A stretch of DNA of 64,000 bases from Williamsia sterculiae (GTDB lineage: Bacteria > Actinomycetota > Actinomycetes > Mycobacteriales > Mycobacteriaceae). Below, one piece after another: positions 34,915-43,720 of this stretch. The notes beneath the pieces are model-generated. The model searched no databases and was not told where the DNA came from. It worked only from the letters and a program-made list of their open reading frames with translations. The stretch's first letter is position 1, and each line of letters opens with the position of its first letter. The DNA lies in NCBI RefSeq assembly GCF_900156495.1, contig NZ_FTNT01000003.1, positions 62,001 to 126,000 on the forward strand. The letters run 5' to 3'. The translations under genes and the position numbers were made by a program.

Positions 34915-36000
34915 TCAGCCACGCGCGCCGCTCTCACCGTCGTCTGGACGGTCATCACCGGTCTGGGCGGCCAGGAATCGCTCCAACTCGGCGCCGAGCT
35001 CGTCACCGCTGGGCATCGACTCGTCGCGAGCCAACAACGACTGCGTCTCCGACTGGGCCGCCGCGTAGGTGTCGTACTGCGCCTCCAGTGCGGTCACCAC
35101 CGACTCGACCTCGTCGTTACCGCTGACCTCGGCGTCGATCTGGGTACGCACCTTGGCCGCGGCGTTCTCCAGCGCGGTCACCGGGAGGTCCAGACCGGTC
35201 GCCGTGGCCAGGGACTGCACCAGAATGGCGGCTGCCGCCGGATAACTGGACTGCGAGAGGTAGTGCGGGACGTGCACCGACAACCCCGCCGTGCGGTACC
35301 CGCGGTCGCCGAGGCGCAGCTCGAGCAGCATCGACGCGCTGGCCGGCACCTTCATGGGCGTGCCCCACCGCGGAAGATCTCCGAGGAGCTCGGCGGCATT
35401 GCCGTGTGCCGTGATCGTCGACGGTCGCGTGTGCGGAACCGCCATCGGGATGGCGTTGAGCCCCACGGCGGTGGCCACCTCGAAGTGATCCGACAGCCTG
35501 CGCACGGCGTCGACGAACTGCTCCCAGCGCAGATCCGGCTCCACCCCGGACAGCAGCAGGAACGGACGGCCTCGGTTGTCGCGGATGGCGTGCAACTGCA
35601 GAAGCGGCATCTCGACGCCGGTGAACTGTTCGCCGGAGAACTGCATCGTGGGCCGCCGTGAGCGGTAGTCGATCAGTTCGTCACCGGAGAACGTCGCGAC
35701 GAGTTCCGAGTCCAGCGCGTCGCGCAGGTGCTCCGCGGCCAGTGCCACCGCGTGTCCGGCGTCGGCGAAACCCTCGAGAGCGTGGACCAACACCGGTCCG
35801 TCACCATCGTCACCGGTGACCTCCGGGGCCGGGAACTCCAGCTCGTACAAGCGTGAGCCGGTGTCGTCCGACCAGACGGCTTCCTGGTCTGCGCCCGGCT
35901 GGTCGGGGGTGCCGCGGTCTGTGGTGCCGCGGTCGGGGGTGTTCTGGTTCGGGACGTCGTCGGCGGAACCACCGTCGCCGGTGGGGAAGTCCTCGTTCAT
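34915..36000 (-). CDS. PAC2 family protein (Rv2714-like)
   Basis: The 361-residue cytosolic protein has an acidic, Asp/Thr/Pro-rich N terminus with short repeats (DRGTTDRGTPD) over about 50 residues, then a PAC2-type alpha/beta domain. That domain includes VLVHALEGFADAGHAVALAAEHL, FLLLSGVEPDLRWEQF and a helical C terminus ending in an acidic tail. PAC2 is named after a proteasome-assembly chaperone; bacterial members such as Rv2714 have known structure but no settled function. AGGAGAG precedes the ATG at 36000. The gene lies directly upstream of the DUF3516 helicase, an arrangement that implies joint function. Confidence 0.85.
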   Translation of the reverse strand: MNEDFPTGDGGSADDVPNQNTPDRGTTDRGTPDQPGADQEAVWSDDTGSRLYELEFPAPEVTGDDGDGPVLVHALEGFADAGHAVALAAEHLRDALDSELVATFSGDELIDYRSRRPTMQFSGEQFTGVEMPLLQLHAIRDNRGRPFLLLSGVEPDLRWEQFVDAVRRLSDHFEVATAVGLNAIPMAVPHTRPSTITAHGNAAELLGDLPRWGTPMKVPASASMLLELRLGDRGYRTAGLSVHVPHYLSQSSYPAAAAILVQSLATATGLDLPVTALENAAAKVRTQIDAEVSGNDEVESVVTALEAQYDTYAAAQSETQSLLARDESMPSGDELGAELERFLAAQTGDDRPDDGESGARG

Positions 36001-36281
36001 AGTCTCTCCTCTTCGGCTGGGCACGCGCGCGGCGAACCATCCTGCCGTATGTGCATTGTGGCTCAGCATCCAGGCGGTGGGGACATCGACGCGGCCGGTA
36101 CCCCGGTGCCTGTCGTCCGCACATCTCGCCGGTGTGCACTGGTCTGCAGGTCACAACGTCCGCGCGGCGCCGCGGATTCCCCGTGCGCGGCCGCCGAGTC
36201 ATCGCGTCCCCCGGCGCGTGCGCCGGCGTGTGGCAGGGTTGAGGGGACATATGCAGGGTCGGTGATGAGAGGGAACAGCGC

Positions 36282-37370
36282 ATGTCGCAGCAGGTACGCG
36301 GGGTCGTGTCGCGCAAGAAGTCAGAGCCCACCGAGGTGGTGGACATCGTCATCCCGGACCCGGGGCCCCGCGACGTGGTGGTCGACATCACCGCGTGCGG
36401 CGTGTGCCACACGGATCTGGCGTATCGCGACGGCGGCATCAACGACGAGTACCCGTTCCTGCTCGGGCACGAGGCGGCCGGTCGGGTGGAGGCGATCGGT
36501 ACGGAGGTCACCCACGTCGGTGTCGGCGATTTCGTCGTGCTGAACTGGCGCGCGGTGTGCGGGCAGTGTCGTGCGTGTAGGCGCGGCCGACCCTGGTACT
36601 GCTTCGACACGTTCAACGCGAGCGTGCCGATGACGCTCACCGACGGCACCGAGCTGACCCCTGCGCTGGGGATCGGTGCCTTCGCCGACAAGACGCTGGT
36701 GCACGAACTGCAGTGCACGAGGGTGGACCCGGACGCCGATCCCGCGGTGGTGGGGTTGTTGGGCTGCGGTGTGATGGCCGGCCTGGGTGCGGCGATGAAC
36801 ACCGGACAGGTGGTCCGCGGTGACTCCGTCGCGGTGATCGGGTGCGGCGGGGTGGGCGACGCGGCCGTTGCCGGCGCCCGGCTGGCCGGCGCCACCAGGA
36901 TCATCGCCATCGACCGCGACCCGGCCAAATTGGACTGGGCCACCGACCTCGGCGCCACCCACACCATCGACGCGTCTCAGGTGCAGGACGTGGTCACCGC
37001 GGTGCAGGAGCTCACCGACGGCAACGGTGCCGACGTGGTCATCGACGCGGTCGGTCGCCCGGAGACCTACGAGACCGCCTTCTACGCCCGCGATCTGGCG
37101 GGCGTGGTGGTGTTGGTGGGCGTGCCCACCCCGGAGATGCGGTTGGAGCTGCCACTGCTGGACTTCTTCTCCCGCGGGGGTGCGCTGAAGTCGTCCTGGT
37201 ACGGCGACTGTCTGCCCGAGCGCGACTTCCCGATGCTGGTGGACCTCTATCAGCAGGGTCGGTTGCCACTGGAGAAGTTCGTCACCGAGCGTATCGGTCT
37301 GACCGACATCGAGGAGGCGTTCGAGGCCATGGAGGCCGGCACGGTGTTGCGCTCGGTGGTGGAGCTGTGA
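36282..37370 (+). CDS. mscR: MscR, mycothiol-dependent formaldehyde dehydrogenase / S-nitrosomycothiol reductase
   Basis: This 362-residue zinc-dependent medium-chain dehydrogenase is like Rv2259. Catalytic zinc ligands are in [11 protein letters not shown] and GHEAAGRVE; structural-zinc cysteines are in [16 protein letters not shown]. The Rossmann motif is [15 protein letters not shown]. MscR oxidises S-hydroxymethyl-mycothiol (formaldehyde detoxification) and reduces S-nitrosomycothiol. AGAGGGAA precedes the ATG, and TATGCA at 36250 may be its -10. It overlaps the following hydrolase gene by 4 bases, the same pair as Rv2259-Rv2260. The predicted pathway is consistent with mycothiol use by Actinobacteria. 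Confidence 0.92.
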   Translation: MSQQVRGVVSRKKSEPTEVVDIVIPDPGPRDVVVDITACGVCHTDLAYRDGGINDEYPFLLGHEAAGRVEAIGTEVTHVGVGDFVVLNWRAVCGQCRACRRGRPWYCFDTFNASVPMTLTDGTELTPALGIGAFADKTLVHELQCTRVDPDADPAVVGLLGCGVMAGLGAAMNTGQVVRGDSVAVIGCGGVGDAAVAGARLAGATRIIAIDRDPAKLDWATDLGATHTIDASQVQDVVTAVQELTDGNGADVVIDAVGRPETYETAFYARDLAGVVVLVGVPTPEMRLELPLLDFFSRGGALKSSWYGDCLPERDFPMLVDLYQQGRLPLEKFVTERIGLTDIEEAFEAMEAGTVLRSVVEL

Positions 37371-38002
37371 GCGCCGGACAACTGCGCATCGACCAGGTGG
37401 TCACGTCGGGGACGTTCTCCCTGGACGGCGGCACCTGGGAGGTGGACAACAACGTCTGGGTGGTCGGTGACGACTCCGAGTGTGTGGTCATCGATGCGGC
37501 TCATCAGGCCGAGCCGATCGTCGAGGCGGTGGGCGGACGCACGGTCACGGCCATCCTCCTCACCCACGGCCACAACGACCACGTGACGGTGGCCCCTGAA
37601 CTGTCCGAGCGCCTCGACGCGCCGATCCTGTTGCACCCGGGTGACGACATCCTGTGGGTACTGACCCACCCGGAGGTGGTCCACCGGGACCTCGATGACG
37701 GACAGTCGATCTCGGTGGCGGGTACCGAACTGCGGGTGATCAACACCCCCGGTCACTCTCCCGGGTCGGTGTGCTTCCACGCGCCGGAGTCGGAGGAGTT
37801 GTTCAGCGGCGACACCCTGTTCAGCGGCGGACCCGGGGCCACCGGTCGGTCGTTCTCGGACTTCCCGACCATCATCGACTCGATCAGCGGCCGAATCCTG
37901 ACCCTGGACCCGGCGACGCGGGTACACACCGGGCACGGTGACGGCACGACCGTCGGTGCCGAGGCGCCGCATCTGGAGGAATGGATCAGGCGAGGGAGTT
38001 GA
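37367..38002 (+). CDS. Metallo-beta-lactamase-fold hydrolase (Rv2260-like)
   Basis: The 211-residue protein has the complete metallo-hydrolase signature: [10 protein letters not shown] (HxHxDH), the GHSPGS histidine, SGDTLFSGG aspartate and [11 protein letters not shown]. It resembles glyoxalase II-type thioester hydrolases. Coupled to mscR by a GTGA overlap, it probably hydrolyses the S-acyl-mycothiol product (S-formylmycothiol) or protects the pathway, but this is inference from context. Its last 17 bases overlap the convergent gene at 37986. Confidence 0.87.
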   Translation: MSAGQLRIDQVVTSGTFSLDGGTWEVDNNVWVVGDDSECVVIDAAHQAEPIVEAVGGRTVTAILLTHGHNDHVTVAPELSERLDAPILLHPGDDILWVLTHPEVVHRDLDDGQSISVAGTELRVINTPGHSPGSVCFHAPESEELFSGDTLFSGGPGATGRSFSDFPTIIDSISGRILTLDPATRVHTGHGDGTTVGAEAPHLEEWIRRGS

Positions 38003-38465
38003 TGCGGTCGGTCGCCGTCGCGAAGGCGGTGAGTGCCTCACCCACGGTCCCGGTGTAGGCGATGCCCGGCAGCTTCTCCACCTCGTCGACGGCCGTTTCC
38101 AGGGTCTCCCGGCGTTCGATGCGATGGTCGGCGGGCAACGTCGAGGATGCGATGAGTGCGTCGTCGAGGCGAACGGCGGCCCGTTCCAACTCATCGCGGG
38201 CGACGCGCAACCGATCGTTCGGGACGATGCCGGGATTCTGTCGGATCTCGTCGAGGGCGTAGCGGATCCTGCGGTGCAGTACCGCCTCGGGTTCGGGGGA
38301 TCGGGCCCAGTCGGCGGGGGCGTTGCCGGGTAGACCGGGGATGATCTCGTTCGAGCGGGCGAAACGGCGGATCCGCCGGTTGGCGGCGACGGCGAACGTC
38401 GCCGCGCCCACCAGCACGAACACCGCGACGACGACCACGACGACCATGACGGCGGTTCCGCTCAT
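37986..38465 (-). CDS. Membrane-anchored hypothetical protein
   Basis: The 159-residue protein has a single N-terminal membrane segment (about residues 5-27, Val-rich, with no cleavage site) followed by an RRIRRFARSNE basic cluster and a cytoplasmic helical domain rich in Arg, Glu and Leu (RRIRYALDEIRQNPGIVPND). No family is recognised. The ATG at 38465 is chosen; a GTG one codon upstream is also in frame. It ends inside the hydrolase gene on the other strand. Confidence 0.7.
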   Translation of the reverse strand: MSGTAVMVVVVVVAVFVLVGAATFAVAANRRIRRFARSNEIIPGLPGNAPADWARSPEPEAVLHRRIRYALDEIRQNPGIVPNDRLRVARDELERAAVRLDDALIASSTLPADHRIERRETLETAVDEVEKLPGIAYTGTVGEALTAFATATDRINSLA

Positions 38466-38615
38466 CACACCTCTTCCCGTTCTTCACCGATCCGGAGGTC
38501 CGGCAATGACGCGGGTACCGGACGCGACCCCGACCGTAGGTCGATACAGGTGCGGTAGGCAACGAAGCGGTGTCGGTGTGGGCACGGCCGCGTCGGTGAT
38601 GGCACAGTGTGACCG

Positions 38616-39341
38616 GTGAGGTTCGTGAGCCGGGGTGTCGACCGTCGAGGGGCCACGCGTCCCTGTGGCGCGGTGCTGTGCCTGGCGTGCGTCGCCGCGG
38701 TGATGATGGTGTCGGGCTGTGGCCGGGCGATCGAGGGGATCGCGGTCGCCGCCACGCCGACCTCGCCGTCGGTGGATGTGGGGGCGCTGGCGTTGACACC
38801 CGCCGACTTCCCTGCCGGTTATTCGGCCGATCGGCTGCGGTCGCAGCAGGCGACCGACGTCCTCGCCGACCTTCTCGGAGTACCGGTGGGGGCGACCGTG
38901 TTACCCGCCTCCTGTGCGCCGCCGGCGATCGATCCGTCGCGTGCGGTGGTGGTGACCGGTATGCCGAGCGCCACCTCGACCGCCACCAGGGGCGGCAATC
39001 TGACCGTGGTCACCGCGGCTGTGGATGCGCCGCTGCGATCGGTGGCCACCTGGGCCGACCGGTGTCGCACCTATGCCACCAGCCGGGGAGCGGCCGCGAC
39101 CGCGGTCACCGTGACGACGGTGCCGCCCGCACCCGTCGAATCGCAGGAGTCGTTCGCGATGCGCCGGGTGGTGACATCGACGACGTCGCTGCAGAAACCG
39201 CAGACCACCACGATGCTGATCGCGCAGAACGACGGCATTCGGGTGTACGCCGCCTATCTGTCGTACACGTCGGACAAGCCGGACGGTGCGGCGTTGGACG
39301 AGGTGTTCACCACGGCTGTGCGCAAGTCGCGGCAACGATGA
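38616..39341 (+). CDS. Putative secreted lipoprotein
   Basis: The 241-residue precursor has a basic start, a hydrophobic segment and the lipobox VSGC with Cys35 as the probable lipid-attachment site. The mature part is Thr/Ala/Val-rich with a predicted mixed alpha/beta domain containing two further cysteines (LPASCAPPAID and WADRCRTYAT) that may form a disulfide. The style is that of actinobacterial sensor-like lipoproteins (PknH-extracellular-domain or DUF5642-like), but no family can be assigned by eye. The GTG start is the only one placing the signal correctly. Confidence 0.75.
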   Translation: MRFVSRGVDRRGATRPCGAVLCLACVAAVMMVSGCGRAIEGIAVAATPTSPSVDVGALALTPADFPAGYSADRLRSQQATDVLADLLGVPVGATVLPASCAPPAIDPSRAVVVTGMPSATSTATRGGNLTVVTAAVDAPLRSVATWADRCRTYATSRGAAATAVTVTTVPPAPVESQESFAMRRVVTSTTSLQKPQTTTMLIAQNDGIRVYAAYLSYTSDKPDGAALDEVFTTAVRKSRQR

Positions 39342-39487
39342 CCGGGCTGCGAGACCGCGGCCGGGGCCACCGACACCTCTGACCGGCGCCCGGGCGTCGC
39401 CTGCGCGTTGTGCACAGATCTCCGAACCGTCCACAAGCAGACGCGCCGGCCGGGTTCGTGACCGACCGGGTGCTCATTCTGGTTGGC

Positions 39488-40582
39488 ATGAACAGCGACA
39501 GCGGGGCATCCGCCGACGGACTCGATCAGCACCCGCACACCGTACGGATCCACGGCGGTGGCGACCTCATCGCCGCCATCGGTCCGCTGCTGGGCTTCCT
39601 GCCCGAGCGATCCATCGTCTTGATCTGTCTGCGGGGCGGACAGATCCGGATGTCGATGCGTCACGATCTCCTCCTGGATCACCGCGGGACCCCTGTGCCC
39701 GCTCTCGTGGGCGTGCTGCGCCGGCTCGCCGCCTTGTGTTCGGACCATGAGGACAGCGTCCTGTACGCGGTGATCGTCGACGACCGGTATCCGGATCACT
39801 CCACCGTCTACGCCGAGGTCATGGAGCTCATCGAGGGTCTGTTGGCCGATGACCGGGCGCTCGGCGGTGGCTACGTGGTGCCGGAGATCGAGGCCGGGGC
39901 ACGGTGGACCCAGATCGCGGGAGCCGTGGGTACCGACGATGGCACCGGGGTGCTCGAGGACCCGCGCACCACCCCGCTGGCCATCGCCCACGCCGTGGTC
40001 GGGGGACGGCGCATGCTGCGAACCCGAGCCGAACTCGTCGCGTCGTTGGAACCGCTGACGCCGTGCGACGCGGTGGCCTGCCCGGTGCACACCCCGGCAC
40101 GGCGCGATCCCATCGATGCGGGCCCGTCGGCGGCAGAGGATCACTTGGCCACGGTGATGCGGATGCTGACCCATCCCGCGGGGGGCCAGATGTCGTGTCG
40201 ACGGCTCGAGCGGCTCGCGGCCGGCCTGACCTCCATCCCCGCGCGCGATGCGCTGCTGGCGGTGGCGGTGACCGATCTGCACGATGTCGCCGAGGCACTG
40301 TGGCGGCTGGGCGCCCGACGACTGCGGGGGCGTCCACAGGCCGCCGCGGCGACGCTGTTGGCACACCTCTACTACATCTCCGGGGACGGAGCCGCCGCCG
40401 GTGTCGCGCTCGACGTGGCCCTGGCCGCCGACCCCCACGCCTCCCTGGCCCGGTTGCTCGACCGATCCCTGCGCGCGGGGATGCACCCGTCGACGCTGTG
40501 GGATCTGCTCGGCGACAGTTACGCCATCGCCGACGATCTCGGTGTGCGGATACCACCCCCGACTCGCAGGATCGCCGGATGA
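39488..40582 (+). CDS. DUF4192 protein
   Basis: This 364-residue cytosolic protein matches the actinobacterial DUF4192 family: an early IHGGGDLIAAIGPLLGFLPERSIVL block, a central region with HAVVGGRRMLRTRAELV, and a C-terminal helical part containing AATLLAHLYYISGDGAAAGVALDVAL, which looks like a TPR-like repeat. Function is unknown. A short acidic stretch follows the ATG at 39488. It converges on galE with 28 bases between the stops. Confidence 0.8.
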   Translation: MNSDSGASADGLDQHPHTVRIHGGGDLIAAIGPLLGFLPERSIVLICLRGGQIRMSMRHDLLLDHRGTPVPALVGVLRRLAALCSDHEDSVLYAVIVDDRYPDHSTVYAEVMELIEGLLADDRALGGGYVVPEIEAGARWTQIAGAVGTDDGTGVLEDPRTTPLAIAHAVVGGRRMLRTRAELVASLEPLTPCDAVACPVHTPARRDPIDAGPSAAEDHLATVMRMLTHPAGGQMSCRRLERLAAGLTSIPARDALLAVAVTDLHDVAEALWRLGARRLRGRPQAAAATLLAHLYYISGDGAAAGVALDVALAADPHASLARLLDRSLRAGMHPSTLWDLLGDSYAIADDLGVRIPPPTRRIAG

Positions 40583-40610
40583 CCGGCCCCGCACGATCGC
40601 GCGGAGCGGA

Positions 40611-41594
40611 TCAGGCGCGTGCCGAGTGTGCCCGGTCGCCCAGTGATCGGGTGAAATCCCAGGCGTCGGAGACGATCACCGACAGATCGGTGCGATCGGG
40701 CTTCCAGCCCAGCTCCGCGATCGCCTTGTCACTCGAGGCGATGAGCACCGCGGGGTCGCCGGCCCGGCGTCCGGTCTCCTCCACCGGGATCTCCGCGCCG
40801 GTCACGGTCATGCAGGTGTCGATGACCTGTCGTACCGAGAACCCGGTGCCGCTACCGAGATTGAAGATGTCGTGCCGACCGGGGGTGGAGGCTTGCAAGG
40901 CAAGGGCGTGCGCCTGGGCGAGGTCGTAGACATGGATGTAGTCGCGGACCGCGGTGCCGTCGTCGGTGGGGTAGTCGGTACCGAAGATCTTGACGCCCGC
41001 ACGGTGGCCGAGTGCGGCCTGCAGGACGATCGGGATGAGATGGGTCTCGATCACCCGGTTCTCGCCCGCCCCGCCGTGAGCACCTGCGACGTTGAAGTAC
41101 CGCAGGCTGGTCGCCGCGAGTCCGTAGGCCGCGCAGTACCCGGAGATGGCGGTGTCGATGGCCAGCTTCGTCGCACCGTAGGGGTTGGTCGGCCGAGCGG
41201 GCGACGACTCGAGGATCGGCACCGACTCGGGCTCGCCGTAGGTGGCGGCGGTGGACGAGAACACCAACCGCGGCGTGCCCGCGTCGCGCATCGCGTCCAA
41301 CAACGCCAGCGTCTCGACGACGTTGCCGTGCCAATACTTCTGCGGGTTCTCCACCGACTCGCCGACCAACGACTGTGCGGCGAAGTGCACCACGCCGTCC
41401 ACGTCGCCGGGGTCGAGCACCGTGGCGGCGACGTCGCGGACGTTGCCCTCGACGAATCGGGCCCCGTCCGGCACGGCGTCGGCGTTACCGGTGCTGAGAT
41501 TGTCGACGATGGTGATGTCGTGGCCCGCCTCGAGCAGCACCCGGGCGCAGACGCTTCCCACATATCCGGCACCGCCGGTGACGAGGAGTTTCAT
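40611..41594 (-). CDS. galE: UDP-glucose 4-epimerase
   Basis: GalE interconverts UDP-glucose and UDP-galactose, supplying galactose for the arabinogalactan wall in this group. The 327-residue short-chain dehydrogenase/reductase protein has the NAD motif GGAGYVGS at its start, the FSSTAATYG serine/threonine motif and catalytic YGATK (Tyr-x-x-x-Lys). It starts 9 bases after the ideR stop on the same strand, so iron-regulator and epimerase genes share a transcript. That linkage is common in actinobacteria, but there is no obvious reason for it. Confidence 0.94.
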   Translation of the reverse strand: MKLLVTGGAGYVGSVCARVLLEAGHDITIVDNLSTGNADAVPDGARFVEGNVRDVAATVLDPGDVDGVVHFAAQSLVGESVENPQKYWHGNVVETLALLDAMRDAGTPRLVFSSTAATYGEPESVPILESSPARPTNPYGATKLAIDTAISGYCAAYGLAATSLRYFNVAGAHGGAGENRVIETHLIPIVLQAALGHRAGVKIFGTDYPTDDGTAVRDYIHVYDLAQAHALALQASTPGRHDIFNLGSGTGFSVRQVIDTCMTVTGAEIPVEETGRRAGDPAVLIASSDKAIAELGWKPDRTDLSVIVSDAWDFTRSLGDRAHSARA

Positions 41595-41603
41595 GCCTGC
41601 CGG

Positions 41604-42287
41604 TCAGACCTTCTCGACGTGAACGGCGTGTGCCATCTCGGTGGACAGGTCGAGACCGTCGTGACCCGGGGTGCTGATGGTCACCGAACCAGGGGCCGCG
41701 GTCACCGTCACCCGGGCGTTGGGGACCACCCCGGCATCCCGGAGATCGGCGATCAGCTCGATGTCGGACTGTGCGTGTTCGGACAACCGCCGCACGATCA
41801 CCGCGACCGGCTCACCCTGCGGCAGGTCCGACAGCCGGGTCACGGTCGGTGCGGGTGTGGCAACGTCCATGCCCAGCATCTCCAGTCCCGGAATGGGATT
41901 GCCGTACGGGGAGGTGGTCGGCCGGTCGAGGACCTCGAACAGTCGGCGTTCCACGTCGTCGCTCATCACGTGCTCCCACCGGCAGGCCTCTGCGTGTACG
42001 TCCTCCCAGGGCATCCCGATCACGTCGACCAGCAACCGCTCGGCCAGGCGGTGCTTACGCATCACCGAGATCGCCAGCGTGCGTCCCTTGTCGGTGAGTT
42101 CGAGGTGACGGTCACCGGCCACGCGGACCAGACCGTCGCGCTCCATCCGCGCGACCGTCTGCGACACGGTGGGGCCGCTCTGCTCCAACCGCTCGGCAAT
42201 CCGCGCCCGCAAGGGGGTGATGCCCTCTTCTTCGAGGTCGTAGATGGTTCGCAGATACATCTCAGTGGTGTCGACCAGATCGTTCAC
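41604..42287 (-). CDS. ideR: IdeR/DtxR iron-dependent regulator
   Basis: This metal-activated repressor controls siderophore and iron-storage genes. The 227-residue protein begins VNDLVDTTEMYLRTIYDLEE and has a winged helix (RIAERLEQSGPTVSQTVARMER), metal-site residues in ACRWEHVMSDDVERRL, and a C-terminal SH3-like domain, all as in IdeR. The GTG at 42287 aligns with the family start; longer readings add unrelated sequence. A TAATCT -10 (42317-42322 on the minus strand) would give a leader of about 22 bases with a GAAGGGAT ribosome site. Confidence 0.95.
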   Translation of the reverse strand: MNDLVDTTEMYLRTIYDLEEEGITPLRARIAERLEQSGPTVSQTVARMERDGLVRVAGDRHLELTDKGRTLAISVMRKHRLAERLLVDVIGMPWEDVHAEACRWEHVMSDDVERRLFEVLDRPTTSPYGNPIPGLEMLGMDVATPAPTVTRLSDLPQGEPVAVIVRRLSEHAQSDIELIADLRDAGVVPNARVTVTAAPGSVTISTPGHDGLDLSTEMAHAVHVEKV

Positions 42288-42437
42288 TCGGACCCATCCC
42301 TTCGTGTCACCGCACCAGATTACCTGGTCCCGGCCGGACACCCGCGTGGCTGTGACGACGCGCGCGCGGAGATCGCGCGGGCCGTGGGGGTGTCGATGCC
42401 GGACGGACAAATCCGCGCGACCAACCGGGACACGTTC

Positions 42438-42443
42438 TAGCCT
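42438..42443 (+). promoter_or_regulatory. -10 element of a likely leaderless acuC promoter
   Basis: TAGCCT ends 8 bases before the acuC ATG at 42452. It would also serve the overlapping acetyltransferase gene. Confidence 0.45.
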
Positions 42444-42451
42444 GGAGACCC

Positions 42452-43720
42452 ATGAACAGAACTGCGGCCGCCGGACCCGACGCCGCGGTGATCTGGAGTG
42501 AACGGTTCCTCGACTACCGGTGGATCAGCTCGCACCCGATGAATCCCTGCCGCCTGGCACTGACGATGTCACTGTCCCGATCGCTCGGTGTACTCGACGG
42601 AATCGACCCCACCGCTCCGGTGCCCGCCGCCGACGATCTCTTGCACCGGGTGCACACCTCCGCCTACGTCGACGCCGTCCGCGCGGCCGGGGCGCGGGTT
42701 CCCGCGATGCCCGCCGCGGTGTTGGAGCGGGTCTTCGGGCTCGGTGGTGACGACAACCCGGTCTACCCGGGCATGCACGAGGCGTCGGCGTTGCTGGTCG
42801 GCGGATCGGTGGCGGCCGCACAGGCCGTCGCCACGGGTGCGGTACGGCGGGCGGTGAACATCGGTGGCGGTATGCACCACGCGATGCGCGGCCACGCGTC
42901 GGGGTTCTGTGTGTACAACGACGTCGCGGTCGCCATCCGGTTCCTGCTCGACCACGGATTCGACCGGATCGCCTACCTCGACATCGATGCCCATCACGGC
43001 GACGGGGTGCAGCAGGAGTTCGTCGCGGATCCGCGCGTGCTCACGGTGTCGCTGCATCAGCACCCGGCGACGCTGTGGCCGGGTACCGGGTCGTCGCAGG
43101 AGGTCGGTGAGGGTGAGGGGGAGGGGTCCGCGGTGAACCTCCCGTTGATGCCGGGTACGCCGGATCGCCTGTGGCTTCGGGCGTTCCACGCGGTGGTCCC
43201 GTCGGCGCTGGAACACTTCCGCCCGCAGATCCTGGTCAGCCAGTGCGGGGTGGACACCCACCGACTCGATCCGCTGACCGACCTGTCGCTGACCGTCGAC
43301 GGTCAACGGGCGGCGTTCCTGGCCATGCGCGATCTGGCCGACCGGTACTGCGACGGCCGCTGGGTCGCGGTGGGTGGCGGGGGGTACGGGGTGGTCGACG
43401 TGGTGCCGCGCGTCTGGACCCATCTCATCGCCGCGGTCCTCGACCGCGACCTCGACCCGCAGACGCCGGTCGACCCACAGTGGTGTGCGGCTGCCTCGGA
43501 CCGGGCGGCAGGCGTGGACGCCGCCTACGCGCGGCAGCCGGTGCCGGTGATGACCGACGGTGGCGACGTCGATCATGTGCCCTGGGACGGCGACAGCGGT
43601 CAGGAACCGCCCGCGGGCATCAGCGAGTCCGCGCAGCGCAGCACCGACGCGGCGATCCTGGCCACCCGCCGCGCGGTGTTCCCGTTGTACGGACTCGACC
43701 CGGAGGATCCCCGTGACTGA
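42452..43720 (+). CDS. acuC: AcuC-type class I protein deacetylase
   Basis: The 422-residue protein is a zinc-dependent histone-deacetylase-family enzyme. The active site is intact: GGGMHHAMRGHASGFCVYND (the His pair), LDIDAHHGDGVQQEF (zinc ligands) and the catalytic Tyr in GGGGYGVVDVVPRVW. AcuC deacetylates and reactivates acetyl-CoA synthetase in Bacillus subtilis. Here it overlaps by 8 bases a gene for a GNAT-containing protein acetyltransferase, so the eraser and writer are made together. About 60 acidic/Pro-rich residues extend past the catalytic core. Confidence 0.92.
   Translation: MNRTAAAGPDAAVIWSERFLDYRWISSHPMNPCRLALTMSLSRSLGVLDGIDPTAPVPAADDLLHRVHTSAYVDAVRAAGARVPAMPAAVLERVFGLGGDDNPVYPGMHEASALLVGGSVAAAQAVATGAVRRAVNIGGGMHHAMRGHASGFCVYNDVAVAIRFLLDHGFDRIAYLDIDAHHGDGVQQEFVADPRVLTVSLHQHPATLWPGTGSSQEVGEGEGEGSAVNLPLMPGTPDRLWLRAFHAVVPSALEHFRPQILVSQCGVDTHRLDPLTDLSLTVDGQRAAFLAMRDLADRYCDGRWVAVGGGGYGVVDVVPRVWTHLIAAVLDRDLDPQTPVDPQWCAAASDRAAGVDAAYARQPVPVMTDGGDVDHVPWDGDSGQEPPAGISESAQRSTDAAILATRRAVFPLYGLDPEDPRD

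Noticed and set aside
33343-35661. Long plus-strand open frame opposite the DUF3516 helicase and PAC2 genes
   Set aside because: It is an antisense shadow caused by GC-rich codon use; the opposite strand has conserved helicase motifs.
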